Assembly (NCBI RefSeq): GCF_002563965.1
Contig: NZ_PDJF01000001.1
Coordinates: 248,001-312,000 of the forward strand
Direction: 5' to 3'
Length of the DNA stretch: 64,000 nucleotides
From: Corynebacterium renale
GTDB taxonomy: Bacteria > Actinomycetota > Actinomycetes > Mycobacteriales > Mycobacteriaceae
This document shows, one piece after another, positions 35,997 through 43,508 of the stretch. Position numbers and translations under genes: made by a program. How positions within the stretch are numbered: position 1 is the first letter of the stretch; each line of letters starts with the position of its first letter. Under the pieces are notes generated by a model. The model did no database searches. It saw nothing but the letters and a program-made list of their open reading frames with translations, and was not told where the DNA came from.

Positions 35997-36833
35997 GTGT
36001 CTTCACGCATTAACCCGCGGTATGCCGTCACCAAATTCACGCGTGAGGCCGACGGCAGCCTGACCACCGACACTCGCGGCGACACCGTAGCCGGCGAGGA
36101 GCCTTTAGAGATTCGCGTGAACGGATCCACGCTGAGCACAACAATGCGCACACCTGGCGACGACATCGAACTCGTTCACGGCTTCCTCCACAGTGAAGGC
36201 CTCATCCGGTTCGCCGACGATGTCATGGAAGCCCGGTACTGCGCCGGCACAGGCCCGGACGGCATGAATACCTACAACGTCATCGATGTCGACATGGTTG
36301 ATCACACCCCGGTCAAACCCGAGTTCATCCGCAACGTGGTCACCACGTCTGCGTGTGGCGTATGCGGTTCCACAAGCATCAGCCAGGTCCTTGATAAGGC
36401 CGCGCGCCCTATTTCCCCGATGGACTTGTCCCCAGAGCTCATCATGTCGCTCCCCGAGAAGCTCGCCACCCATCAAAAAGCTTTTCGACGCACAGGTGGC
36501 ATCCACGCAGCCGGCGCTTTTACCCGACACGGCGAAGCTGTCGTCGTCCGGGAGGACATCGGACGGCATAATGCTGCCGATAAAGTTATTGGCCATCTCT
36601 TGCAGGAAAACCTGCTCCCTGCGGAAGACCTCATCCTGGTAATGAGTTCCCGGGCTTCATTCGAACTCGTGCAGAAAGCCGTAATGGCTGGGTTCCCTGC
36701 GCTTGTAGCGGTGAGTGCGGCGTCGTCGCTCGCCGTGGAGCTTGCCCGTGAATCTGGGATGACGCTGACTGGGTTTACCCGTGACAATCGGTTCAACCTG
36801 TATTCCGGTTCCCTAACCGGTAACGGCCGTTAA
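35997..36833 (+). CDS. fdhD: Formate dehydrogenase sulfurtransferase FdhD
   Basis: 278 residues. The sulfur-carrying cysteine motif is C120-G-V-C123 in TTSACGVCGSTS; RTGGIHAAGAF, REDIGRHNAADKVIG and VMSSRASFELVQKA are the family signatures. FdhD passes sulfur to the molybdenum cofactor of formate dehydrogenase in the cytoplasm. GTG start preceded by AAAGGG. The catalytic subunit gene is not in this window, so its client must be encoded elsewhere. Confidence 0.96.
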   Translation: MSSRINPRYAVTKFTREADGSLTTDTRGDTVAGEEPLEIRVNGSTLSTTMRTPGDDIELVHGFLHSEGLIRFADDVMEARYCAGTGPDGMNTYNVIDVDMVDHTPVKPEFIRNVVTTSACGVCGSTSISQVLDKAARPISPMDLSPELIMSLPEKLATHQKAFRRTGGIHAAGAFTRHGEAVVVREDIGRHNAADKVIGHLLQENLLPAEDLILVMSSRASFELVQKAVMAGFPALVAVSAASSLAVELARESGMTLTGFTRDNRFNLYSGSLTGNGR

Positions 36834-36850
36834 GTACCGACAATGAACAC

Positions 36851-36887
36851 AAGGCTCCGAACCTCCATACTGAGGCCCGGAGCCTTA
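36851..36887. terminator. Bidirectional terminator hairpin
   Basis: AAGGCTCCG (36851-36859) and CGGAGCCTT (36879-36887) form a perfect 9-bp stem between the convergent fdhD and CAP-domain genes. T-tracts are short on both sides. Confidence 0.65.
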
Positions 36888-36922
36888 TTCTGTGGCGCGG
36901 CGCTTTCACCGCTCAACCTTAG

Positions 36923-37426
36923 TTATTTAGTGCCAAAGTTCTGGACAAGGTAGTACTGGCCTTGAGAATTCTGTGCGACGCCAATGCCCAAGTGTGTGTA
37001 GTGTGTGTTCACCATATTTGCTCGGTGCCCTGGGGAGCGCGACCATGCCTGCACCATCTGCTCTGCGGTGTCAGAATGTGGCACGGACAAGATGTTTTCA
37101 CCTGCGCCCCTCATACCCGCAGGGTACACAGCAGACAGATTCGAGCGGTGCTTAAAATCTCCGGTACGTGCCATTGTCTCGGCCCAATCCTGTGCCACAT
37201 CGTCGAGAGCAGGACTTGCGGCTAGAGGCTGCACACCGTGTTGGACGCGGTACCGGTTGGTGGCGTCGAATAGCTCCTTCTGCGTCACCTTATGGCTGCT
37301 TGATGCTGTTCCGCCTGGGGCGATCGAGGAACCTTCGCCGCCATTGCCGATCGCGAAGCCTCCGCCGATGAGCGTCAGTATGAGGACAAGGATGGAAAGA
37401 AGCTGATTAATCAACTGGGGAGGCAT
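36923..37426 (-). CDS. CAP/SCP-domain exported protein
   Basis: 167 residues. A hydrophobic N-terminal helix (about 6-27, LINQLLSILVLILTLIGGGF) acts as signal or anchor, followed by a Gly/Ser linker and a CAP domain (about 47-167) with the motifs ALDDVAQDWAETMA, GENILSV, MVQAWSRSPGHRANMVN and THLGIGVA. Such secreted CAP proteins are common in actinobacteria; their activity is mostly unknown. ATG 37426 is chosen for its GAGAGGG site; the longer in-frame start gives a basic, unlikely N-terminus. Confidence 0.9.
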   Translation of the reverse strand: MPPQLINQLLSILVLILTLIGGGFAIGNGGEGSSIAPGGTASSSHKVTQKELFDATNRYRVQHGVQPLAASPALDDVAQDWAETMARTGDFKHRSNLSAVYPAGMRGAGENILSVPHSDTAEQMVQAWSRSPGHRANMVNTHYTHLGIGVAQNSQGQYYLVQNFGTK

Positions 37427-37529
37427 ACGATTCCCTCTCTGCCTAAGGTCTACTTGAGTTCCTTGAGCAACAATAGCGTTTGCTGGCCAAAATAGGAATA
37501 CGATGCCCTCCCCTGACACACGTACAGTT

Positions 37530-38228
37530 TTAGCCCGCGAGCGCTCTGCGCCCCTGGAGGCGCGTCTGCCCGAGATCACTGTTGCGCCCGGCGTCTGCCC
37601 CCGAATCGTAAGCGTCGGGGTCTACGGTGTTATTCGATTTCCGGGACGCAAGCCGTAACCCTCTGCTCTCCAAGTACTTATCCAACGAACGTACGGCCTC
37701 GGACCGGTGGTCGATGACCAGTGTCCCGTACCCATGGTTGTGCTCCATGACGGCGTTTTCCGCGTCCCGGATTTTATCGGTCACGGCGTGGATGAACCCC
37801 AGCATGTAACTGCGTTTGCGCGATACTGCCCGCGGCCCCGAAATACGTGCGGCGCCACCGGCCATAGTGAGGTTGAGCATATGGAACAACATTTCCACAC
37901 GGCCCCGGTGGTGGGCGGCGCCGAAAATTGTAATTTCATAGACCCGTGTGCTGCGCGGTAAGGAATTCACAAAGCACACACAGTGCAGCACCTTAGCTAG
38001 AGCCGTGGCTAGGCGTGCTTGCATGTCCGTGTACGTTCCGCTGAATTCCAGCCGAAGAATCCCTTCGTCTTCGCGCTCATCCCCCAGTTGGCTAGCTTCG
38101 AGCCCGTACTGTGCCATGAGTGCGAAGGCTTTCTCATAGAAGATGTCCCCCTCCGGGGTGCCTTCCCGGTCCGCGGCCTGGTTGAGCAGTTTTTGAACGC
38201 GGCTTTTAATTTTATCGTTAGCGTGCAT
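37530..38228 (-). CDS. DUF2786 domain protein
   Basis: 232 residues. The N-terminal 40 residues (DKIKSRVQKLLNQAADREGT, then EGDIFYEKAFALMAQYGLE) are the DUF2786 helical motif. The middle is alpha/beta (FVNSLPRSTRVYEITIFGAA) and the C-terminus is basic and Asp/Ser-rich. Function unknown; such proteins occur in actinobacteria and their phages. ATG 38228 follows GGAGGGG; an upstream ATG at 38255 would overlap that site. Confidence 0.8.
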   Translation of the reverse strand: MHANDKIKSRVQKLLNQAADREGTPEGDIFYEKAFALMAQYGLEASQLGDEREDEGILRLEFSGTYTDMQARLATALAKVLHCVCFVNSLPRSTRVYEITIFGAAHHRGRVEMLFHMLNLTMAGGAARISGPRAVSRKRSYMLGFIHAVTDKIRDAENAVMEHNHGYGTLVIDHRSEAVRSLDKYLESRGLRLASRKSNNTVDPDAYDSGADAGRNSDLGQTRLQGRRALAG

Positions 38229-38310
38229 ATCCCCTCCGAGTGAGTTTCGTGCCATGTGAATACCAGTATTCCAAGGAGAGGGTGGCGTCGGAAAGCACAA
38301 TCTTTTGCGC

Positions 38311-38360
38311 TGTGTATAACTACCCCGAAAACACAAAATTCCCGCAACGCCTGTGGATAA
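38311..38360. other. Two DnaA-box-like nonamers
   Basis: TGTGGATAA (38352-38360) is an exact complement of the DnaA-box consensus TTATCCACA, and TGTGTATAA (38311-38319) differs at one position. They are in the same orientation, 41 bp apart, in the gap between the DUF2786 gene and the FNT pseudogene. The former lies in a terminator loop and may be fortuitous. Confidence 0.25.
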
Positions 38361-38375
38361 CTTGGCGCAGCGGGA
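38340..38375 (-). terminator. Terminator-like hairpin behind the FNT gene
   Basis: Minus strand: TCCCGC...GCC pairs with GGC...GCGGGA with an internal 3-nt mismatch, then ATTTTGTGTTTT. It lies 15 nt after the FNT stop. Confidence 0.6.
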
Positions 38376-38389
38376 AAAGGGGTGCGTAA

Positions 38390-39177
38390 TTAGTCGCGGT
38401 ACTTTTCGCGGCCGCGGTTGAGCCATGCGTACACGCCGCCGATGAGCAGGCCACCGCCGACCCAGTTGCCAACCCAAACAATTGCCCAGTTGGCCAGGAT
38501 TGGGCCGAGTGTCAGCGGGTCGGTGGACAGGTTGCCCAGGCCGAATGCAGCGATACCGAAGACGCCGAAGTTGGCGATAACGTGCTCAAGGCCAAGTCCC
38601 ACGAAGATGCCGATGATCGGGACGATGACAAAGAACTTGGACACGATTTCCTTGCACAGCACTGCACCGACGACTGCCATGTTCACGACAAAGTTAGCAA
38701 CAATTGCCTCGGTGAACTGCACGCCCGGAGTCTTGTTCAGCTTGCCTTCTGCAAGCGTGAATGCGAGGTGGGAGGTATCAATATTGCCCAGCTTCGCGGA
38801 GACACCCAGGGCTGCGGCGATGAGCAGAGCGCCCACAAGGTTGAAGATCGTGCAGACCAGCAGCAGCAGAATGCCTTGCCCCAGCCAACCCACTTGTTCA
38901 CGGAACCGTAGGTCATGTACATCATGTTGCCGGTCGCAAGGTCAGTATTCAGGATGATAATCGAGAACAGACCAAGCCCGAAGAGCAACGCGAACACAAT
39001 GGAGCCCATGCCCGCGACGTGCTGTTCAACAACGTTGCCGAAAACCATGCCCCAGGCACCGCCGAGGGTCAGGAACGCGCCCGCGAGGGTGGAGCGCCCG
39101 GCAAAGCGCCAAAAATCGTGTTCGAAGAGATCGACTTTTTTATCAACCGCCGCTTTGGCGAAGCCATTAAGAGACAT
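38390..39177 (-). pseudogene. Formate/nitrite channel (FNT family), frameshifted
   Basis: Two adjacent frames together give one FNT protein of about 262 residues. The 5' part (39177 to about 38880) reads from MSLNGFAKAAVDKK through GGAWGMVFGNVV, NTDLATGNMMYMTYG to NKWVGWGKA. The rest, in another frame, continues ILLLLVCTIFNLVGALLIAAA to VGNWVGGGLLIGGVYAWLNR. The break is at the minus-strand stretch GGCAAGGCATTCTG; one missing base (for example a C after GGC) would restore GKAILLLL. The total length, 788 nt, is one short of a multiple of three. FNT proteins form pentameric channels for formate or nitrite. It could be a true loss, a sequencing error, or much less likely programmed frameshifting. 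Confidence 0.88.
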
Positions 39178-39285
39178 TGTGCTCGGGACCTTTCTATGCG
39201 CACAGTGTTATGACTTAAAATGCCACCTTTAAGAACTTACTATTATGCACGCTTAAAATGAATTTAGTACGCGCGTACTACTGTT

Positions 39286-39324
39286 GCTTGACGACGTCTC
39301 CCTGCCGGAAGGGCGTCGTCAAGC
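39286..39324. repeat. Interspersed palindromic repeat copy (behind rplE)
   Basis: GCTTGACGACG (39286-39296) and CGTCGTCAAGC (39314-39324) form a perfect 11-bp inverted repeat around a CCCTGCCGGAAGGG core. It lies between the FNT gene and the rplE terminator, 1-2 nt beyond the T-tract. Confidence 0.75.
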
Positions 39325-39325
39325 A

Positions 39326-39352
39326 TAAAAAATCCGGCCCACGTGGGGCCGG
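39326..39352 (-). terminator. Rho-independent terminator after rplE
   Basis: Minus strand: CCGGCCC with GGGCCGG, 5-nt loop, followed by ATTTTTT. Confidence 0.92.
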
Positions 39353-39368
39353 AAGTGGTACAAGCAGC

Positions 39369-39953
39369 TTATGCTTCTACTGCCTGGCGCTTGCCTTCGC
39401 CATCCTTGAATGGGAAGCCGAGCAGACGAAGGAGGGATGCACCCTCTTCGTTGGTGCCAGCGGTGGTGACGACGGTGATGTCCATACCACGTGGGCGGTC
39501 GATCTTGTCGACGTCGATCTCGTAGAACATGGTCTGTTCGGTGAGGCCGAAGGTGTAGTTGCCGTGGCCGTCGAACTGCTGATCGGAGAGGCCGCGGAAG
39601 TCACGAATACGTGGCAGAGCGATCGTCAGCAGACGGTCCAGGAACTCCCACATGCGGTCGCCACGGAGGGTGACCTTTGCGCCGATCGGCATGCCTTCGC
39701 GCAGCTTGAAGTTTGCAATGGACTTCTTTGCGCGACGCAGCTGTGGCTTCTGGCCGGTGATAGCGGTCAGGTCCTCGATAGCGCCGTTGATGACCTTGGA
39801 ATCACGAGCAGCGTCGCCGACACCCATGTTGACCACAATCTTGGTCAGACCAGGGATCTGCATGACGTTCTCGTAGTTGTACTTGTCAGCAAGCTTCTGG
39901 CGAATTTCTTCGCGGTACTGCTGCTTCAGACGAGGGGTGTAGTTCTCAGCCAT
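39369..39953 (-). CDS. rplE: 50S ribosomal protein L5
   Basis: 194 residues; 5S rRNA-binding protein. [40 protein letters not shown] and [20 protein letters not shown] are its signatures. Its ATG overlaps the rplX stop by one base. A terminator follows directly, so the rplN-rplX-rplE unit ends here instead of running into rpsN-rpsH. Confidence 0.98.
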   Translation of the reverse strand: MAENYTPRLKQQYREEIRQKLADKYNYENVMQIPGLTKIVVNMGVGDAARDSKVINGAIEDLTAITGQKPQLRRAKKSIANFKLREGMPIGAKVTLRGDRMWEFLDRLLTIALPRIRDFRGLSDQQFDGHGNYTFGLTEQTMFYEIDVDKIDRPRGMDITVVTTAGTNEEGASLLRLLGFPFKDGEGKRQAVEA

Positions 39954-40267
39954 TAGATGTCCTTCCCGTTACGACGCGAGATGCGGACCTTCTTGCCGTT
40001 CTCGTCGAAGCGGTAACCGACGCGTGTCGGGTTACCATCAGAGTCCAGCACCATAACGTTGGAGACGTGGATCGGAGCTTCCTGGGTGACGATTCCGGAG
40101 GAATCTGCGCCGCGCTCCTGGGTTGGGTCAGCAACGTGCTTCTTGATGCGGTTCACGCCTTCTACCAAAACCTTGTTGGTCTTTGGGAAAGCCTGGATTA
40201 CCTTGCCCTGTGCGCCCTTGTCGGGGCCAGAGATTACCTGGACCATATCGCCCTTGAGGATCTTCAT
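39953..40267 (-). CDS. rplX: 50S ribosomal protein L24
   Basis: 104 residues: [19 protein letters not shown] is the KOW motif, followed by [14 protein letters not shown] and a C-terminal beta tail. An early-assembly 23S rRNA binder. 2 bp after rplN and overlapping rplE by one base (TAATG). Confidence 0.98.
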   Translation of the reverse strand: MKILKGDMVQVISGPDKGAQGKVIQAFPKTNKVLVEGVNRIKKHVADPTQERGADSSGIVTQEAPIHVSNVMVLDSDGNPTRVGYRFDENGKKVRISRRNGKDI

Positions 40268-40269
40268 AC

Positions 40270-40638
40270 TTAAATCACCTCCGGTGCGAGGGAAACAATC
40301 TTCATGAACTTCTTATCGCGCAGTTCACGAGCAACTGGGCCGAAGATACGGGTACCACGTGGCTCGTTGTCTGGGCGGATAAGAACTGCAGCGTTCTCGT
40401 CGAAGGAGATGTAGGAACCGTCTGGGCGACGGGTTTCCTTCTTCGCGCGAACAACGACAGCGCGGACGATGTCGCCCTGCTTAACGTTGCCGCCGGGAGC
40501 TGCATCCTTAACGGTGGCGACGATGACGTCACCAATGCCAGCGAAGCGTCGAACAGATCCGCCGAGGACACGGATGCACAGAATTTCACGTGCACCGGTG
40601 TTGTCGGCGACCTTGAGACGCGATTCCTGCTGAATCAC
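40270..40638 (-). CDS. rplN: 50S ribosomal protein L14
   Basis: 122 residues, exact family length: [40 protein letters not shown] and [20 protein letters not shown]. It forms an inter-subunit bridge. First gene of a three-gene unit. In E. coli it follows rpsQ in the spc operon; here an inserted block of five genes separates them. Confidence 0.98.
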   Translation of the reverse strand: MIQQESRLKVADNTGAREILCIRVLGGSVRRFAGIGDVIVATVKDAAPGGNVKQGDIVRAVVVRAKKETRRPDGSYISFDENAAVLIRPDNEPRGTRIFGPVARELRDKKFMKIVSLAPEVI

Positions 40639-40834
40639 TAGGGTCTCCTGACCTGGTTACATGTGCGCGAGATTTCCGGCCTCCACGCACGTGGTCTTAA
40701 ACGTACAAAGTCACTGCCATAAACCCTGGTGGCGCATTGGGCGGCTCGGAAAAGCACCGCTAATGTGCGCCGGTCACGGCAGACAACTCGAACATTAAAC
40801 CACACCAGGTCGCGAAATACAAACCTGCATTTCG

Positions 40835-40855
40835 GCCGGGAGGGCGTCGATAAGC
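40835..40855. repeat. Interspersed palindromic repeat half-site
   Basis: GCCGGGAGGGCGTCGATAAGC, one arm of the interspersed motif; no matching left arm is visible. Confidence 0.6.
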
Positions 40856-40998
40856 ACGCCTAGACTAGCGGCCGCCTACCCCCGTATAGGGTAAACCAAA
40901 TGGGTGTGCTTGCATTTTTACAGTACGGCAGTATTGTGAGGGTATCCCACCTTAAATTGTCCTGATAGTTCCCTGGACTTTGGGTTGGGGAATTTTCC

Positions 40999-41036
40999 TA
41001 TAGTGCTTCCACACACCTGCAGGTGCGCTGAAGCAC
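40999..41036 (+). promoter_or_regulatory. -10 box and 34-nt hairpin before the DUF981 pair
   Basis: TATAGT at 40999-41004 is a good -10. It is overlapped by a hairpin: GTGCTTC (41003-41009) pairs with GAAGCAC (41030-41036) and encloses the perfect palindrome CACCTGCAGGTG (41015-41026). Position at the expected transcription start suggests an operator, or a structure at the 5' end of the mRNA. Confidence 0.5.
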
Positions 41037-41061
41037 ACCACTTGTTGAGAGAAAGACACGT

Positions 41062-41313
41062 ATGACTACGAACGAAGCTCTTGACACAGCAAAGTACGGT
41101 GAGATTGAGCCAAAGATCGCAAAATGGGCAGATCTGTGCATCAAACAGACTTTTGTTGTGATCATTGCCGGCATCATCCTCGGTGCCATCCTGTGGGTAG
41201 CAGTAGACGGCGCCACCGGTGAAGACCTCGGCGCCCTCGTCTGGGTTCTCGCCGGCGGCGGTGCAATCGCCCTCATCTCTATCCGTCAAGCACTGTTGGA
41301 AGAGAGGGTGTAA
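41062..41313 (+). CDS. Small membrane protein, partner of DUF981 protein
   Basis: 83 residues, not recognised by family. A charged N-terminus (1-28) is followed by two transmembrane helices (about 31-49 and 59-75) and the short basic/acidic end RQALLEERV. AGAGAAAG precedes the ATG. Only 6 bp separate it from the next gene, so the two are surely co-expressed and may form a complex in the membrane. Confidence 0.75.
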   Translation: MTTNEALDTAKYGEIEPKIAKWADLCIKQTFVVIIAGIILGAILWVAVDGATGEDLGALVWVLAGGGAIALISIRQALLEERV

Positions 41314-41319
41314 CCGCTT

Positions 41320-42027
41320 ATGTTGATGCAAGGTATTACCTACAACACCACCATGGGCCTCGTCGTGGGCATCATCATGGTGTTGGTACCCATCTTTCTG
41401 CGTGCAGCCCTCGCACGCCACGGCCGTACGCTGAGCGGCTTCGCCTGGGCATTCATCTTCTTGGGCGCATTCCTGGGCATCACCGGTATGCACATGACCC
41501 TGACCTGGCCACTCGAGCAAATCGAAGGCGTCTTCTGCTGCGCGGTAGATAACGTCACCTTCGGCGAGCCAGCAGCGTTCTACGGCATCATCACCTTCAT
41601 CGCCGGCCTAGCGATTCTGCGTGGTGAAGACCGTGCCGACCGCGGCATCCGCGAGTTCGATTTAGTAGCTACCCTGCGCCCAATCCTGTACGTGGCAGCA
41701 GCCGGTGGCATCGGCCTTATCTTCTTCGGCATCGCTGGCATGCACTTCGGCCAGTGGCGCCCGCCAGCCGTCGAACCTATCGCCCGCCTCTTGGAGGGCC
41801 AGCTCATCGAGCCACTCATGGTCTTCACCATGTACGTCGGCACTGGTGTCGCAGCAATGCTCTCCCCATTCGCGCTGACGAACAAGAAGGTACGCACGAT
41901 CTTCATCTGCATCACCTGGTTCATCGGCATGATGTGGACCGTCCTGGGCCTCACCCTGTTCTACGGCCACGTGGGCTTCTTCCCATGGCCATTTAGCAAC
42001 CCTGACGTCATGCACCCGACGCTCTAA
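41320..42027 (+). CDS. DUF981 family integral membrane protein
   Basis: 235 residues with about seven transmembrane helices. Conserved-looking features are TGMHMTLTWPLEQIEG, GEPAAFYGIITFIAGLAI with a charged loop RGEDRADRGIRE, AGMHFGQWRPP and the C-terminal FYGHVGFFPWP. The several His, Glu and Trp residues inside helices could bind a metal or cofactor, but no activity is known. The start could also be the ATG two codons later. Followed by a strong terminator that is itself a copy of the interspersed repeat. Confidence 0.75.
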   Translation: MLMQGITYNTTMGLVVGIIMVLVPIFLRAALARHGRTLSGFAWAFIFLGAFLGITGMHMTLTWPLEQIEGVFCCAVDNVTFGEPAAFYGIITFIAGLAILRGEDRADRGIREFDLVATLRPILYVAAAGGIGLIFFGIAGMHFGQWRPPAVEPIARLLEGQLIEPLMVFTMYVGTGVAAMLSPFALTNKKVRTIFICITWFIGMMWTVLGLTLFYGHVGFFPWPFSNPDVMHPTL

Positions 42028-42033
42028 AAAGTT

Positions 42034-42070
42034 GCTTATCGACGCCCTACCGGCTGGTAGGGCGTCTTTT
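42034..42070 (+). terminator. Terminator formed by a repeat copy
   Basis: GACGCCCTACC (42041-42051) and GGTAGGGCGTC (42056-42066) form a perfect 11-bp stem with loop GGCT, then TTTTT. It begins with the GCTTATC flank of the interspersed repeat, so in this copy the repeat is the terminator. Confidence 0.9.
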
Positions 42071-42090
42071 TACCTCAGCACCCGTGCGCC

Positions 42091-42119
42091 CTTGTCCGCC
42101 CCGCGTAGTGCGCTACTAT
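42091..42119 (+). promoter_or_regulatory. Candidate promoter of the TM2 gene
   Basis: CTTGTC/TTGTCC at 42091-42097 and TACTAT at 42114-42119, spacing 16-17 bp, about 60 nt before the start codon. Confidence 0.55.
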
Positions 42120-42180
42120 AAGAACAATGCACGCACGGTGTGCCAGCTAAATCTTTATTACCGAAACACGTGGGAGAAGC

Positions 42181-42621
42181 ATGTCGAACCCGAACAATTC
42201 CGAAGAATACCTGTACAACAACCCATTCGACACCCCCGAACCCCAGCAGCCGAGACACCAGTACCAGCAATTCCTCCAGCAACCGCAACAAGCGCAGCAG
42301 GCTAACGTACCCGCGCACTACCTACCCCAGCAGCCTGCATACAACGTTAATGGACTCCCAGTCGAGCCCAAGTCCAAGGTCGTGGCTGCACTGCTCGCGC
42401 TTTTCCTTGGCCCTCTAGGACTGCATAACTTCTACCTGGGCTTCAATGATCGCGGCAAAACCCAGCTCATCATGTTTGGCATTGGGTTCGTGACGTCGAT
42501 TTTCATCATCGGACTGTTCATCCTTTTCGCTGTCGGCGTCTGGGCACTAGTTGACTTCGCGTGCATCCTGCTTGGTACCAGCATCTACACTTCTGATGCC
42601 CGAGGACTACCCATCAAATAA
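42181..42621 (+). CDS. TM2 domain membrane protein
   Basis: 146 residues. The first 60 residues are Gln/Pro/Asn-rich and disordered-looking (QQFLQQPQQAQQAN). The TM2 domain starts near 63 with KSKVVAALLALFLGPLGLHN, FYLGFNDRGKTQL, and two helices separated by a short turn, ending DFACILLGTS. TM2 proteins have no settled bacterial function. GGGAGAAG precedes the ATG. Converges with the helical-repeat gene only 3 bp away. Confidence 0.88.
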   Translation: MSNPNNSEEYLYNNPFDTPEPQQPRHQYQQFLQQPQQAQQANVPAHYLPQQPAYNVNGLPVEPKSKVVAALLALFLGPLGLHNFYLGFNDRGKTQLIMFGIGFVTSIFIIGLFILFAVGVWALVDFACILLGTSIYTSDARGLPIK

Positions 42622-42624
42622 CGC

Positions 42625-43434
42625 CTACATGCGCCCCTGTAGGCGCGCTGCTTCCCCAAACTCCCCGATGCTGCGGAACAATTCCGCAGCATCTTTTCGT
42701 GCCACACCGGCGGCGTGATAATTTTTGGTTTCCTCAAAACGCCGCATCAGTGTCTCGGTCAGCTGAGCGCGAGCGCGCAACACATCGTCGTTAGCCTTGG
42801 GGTTATAGGAGCGGTCCAGAAACTGGGCGATTACCCCTTGCGCAGCCGCACTATCGCCCCCAATGCGAAATAATTCCGAAATTTCGAACACCGCATACGT
42901 TTCCAACACCGTATCGTCGCCTTGCCGGGCCAGTTCCCGGGCCCCAAGCGCGGCTTCGTGAGCCTGGTGGTAGCGCCGTTCGTGCTTAAGAGCAGCCACC
43001 TGCCCAAGAAGGCAATCAGCGGCGCGGGCTAATTTATTGGCTTCCCCATACTCGCGCGCGGCGGCACTGAAGAGCTGCGCCTTCATCCCCGGCCCTGGAA
43101 CGTTATCGGCGACTGTCGCGAACAGGTCACCCCGCAGTGCCCTAGCGACCCGCGCAAGACGGTCACCCCTGCCCATAAAGAAAGCGGTCGCTTTCACCGC
43201 CGCTACCCTGGCGCCTGGAAGATCGTCGCGCTTCCAGCTCAGGCGTATAAGCTCAACGAAACCGTTGGCGACCTCCGTATAAACGTCCCTATTACCCAGC
43301 GCATAGTGGCCATCAGCGTTGGGAACAACACCATCCAGGAATGCGTGCAGTGCTCGCTCGCATCCGGCCGTATCGCCTGAGGCGCGGCAAATCTCAGCGA
43401 CGCGTAGTTGTTGCCGATAGCTTGCACTGTCCAT
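42625..43434 (-). CDS. Helical-repeat (TPR-like) protein, unknown function
   Basis: 269 residues, alpha-helical throughout with Ala/Arg-rich amphipathic repeats of 30-40 residues (for example AVKATAFFMGRGDRLARVAR, AADCLLGQVAALKHERRYHQ, DAAELFRSIGEFGEAARLQG), resembling tetratricopeptide repeats. No signal peptide; presumably cytoplasmic. ATG 43434 is preferred over one at 43476, because the latter lies inside the terminator hairpin of the upstream gene and the former has a TAAAAT box 8 nt before it. Confidence 0.72.
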   Translation of the reverse strand: MDSASYRQQLRVAEICRASGDTAGCERALHAFLDGVVPNADGHYALGNRDVYTEVANGFVELIRLSWKRDDLPGARVAAVKATAFFMGRGDRLARVARALRGDLFATVADNVPGPGMKAQLFSAAAREYGEANKLARAADCLLGQVAALKHERRYHQAHEAALGARELARQGDDTVLETYAVFEISELFRIGGDSAAAQGVIAQFLDRSYNPKANDDVLRARAQLTETLMRRFEETKNYHAAGVARKDAAELFRSIGEFGEAARLQGRM

Positions 43435-43448
43435 GCCCGGAGATTTTA
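43434..43448 (-). promoter_or_regulatory. Candidate -10 for a leaderless transcript
   Basis: Minus-strand TAAAAT (43443-43448) ends 8 nt before the ATG at 43434. Confidence 0.4.
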
Positions 43449-43464
43449 CTCGCTTCACGACGAA

Positions 43465-43489
43465 GCCCGGTTGCATACAACAACCGGGC
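43465..43489 (-). terminator. Hairpin after the Na+/H+ antiporter-family gene
   Basis: GCCCGGTTG (43465-43473) with CAACCGGGC (43481-43489), perfect 9-bp stem, 7-nt loop; weak T-tract. Confidence 0.6.
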
Positions 43490-43508
43490 GTCTAACCGTG
43501 TATCCGTG

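Larger units (their letters stand above)
40639..41061. other. Divergent intergenic region between rplN and the DUF981 pair
   Basis: 423 bp without a gene. The rplN-proximal 150 bp hold its promoter and leader (a possible -10 TACGTT near 40697). In the middle is a repeat half-site at 40835-40855. The distal part holds the plus-strand promoter (TATAGT at 40999-41004) and a 34-nt hairpin. Nothing else found. Confidence 0.65.

Noticed and set aside
38311..38360. Replication origin at the DnaA-box-like pair
   Set aside because: Only two boxes, no dnaA or dnaN nearby and no AT-rich unwinding region; one box lies in a terminator loop.
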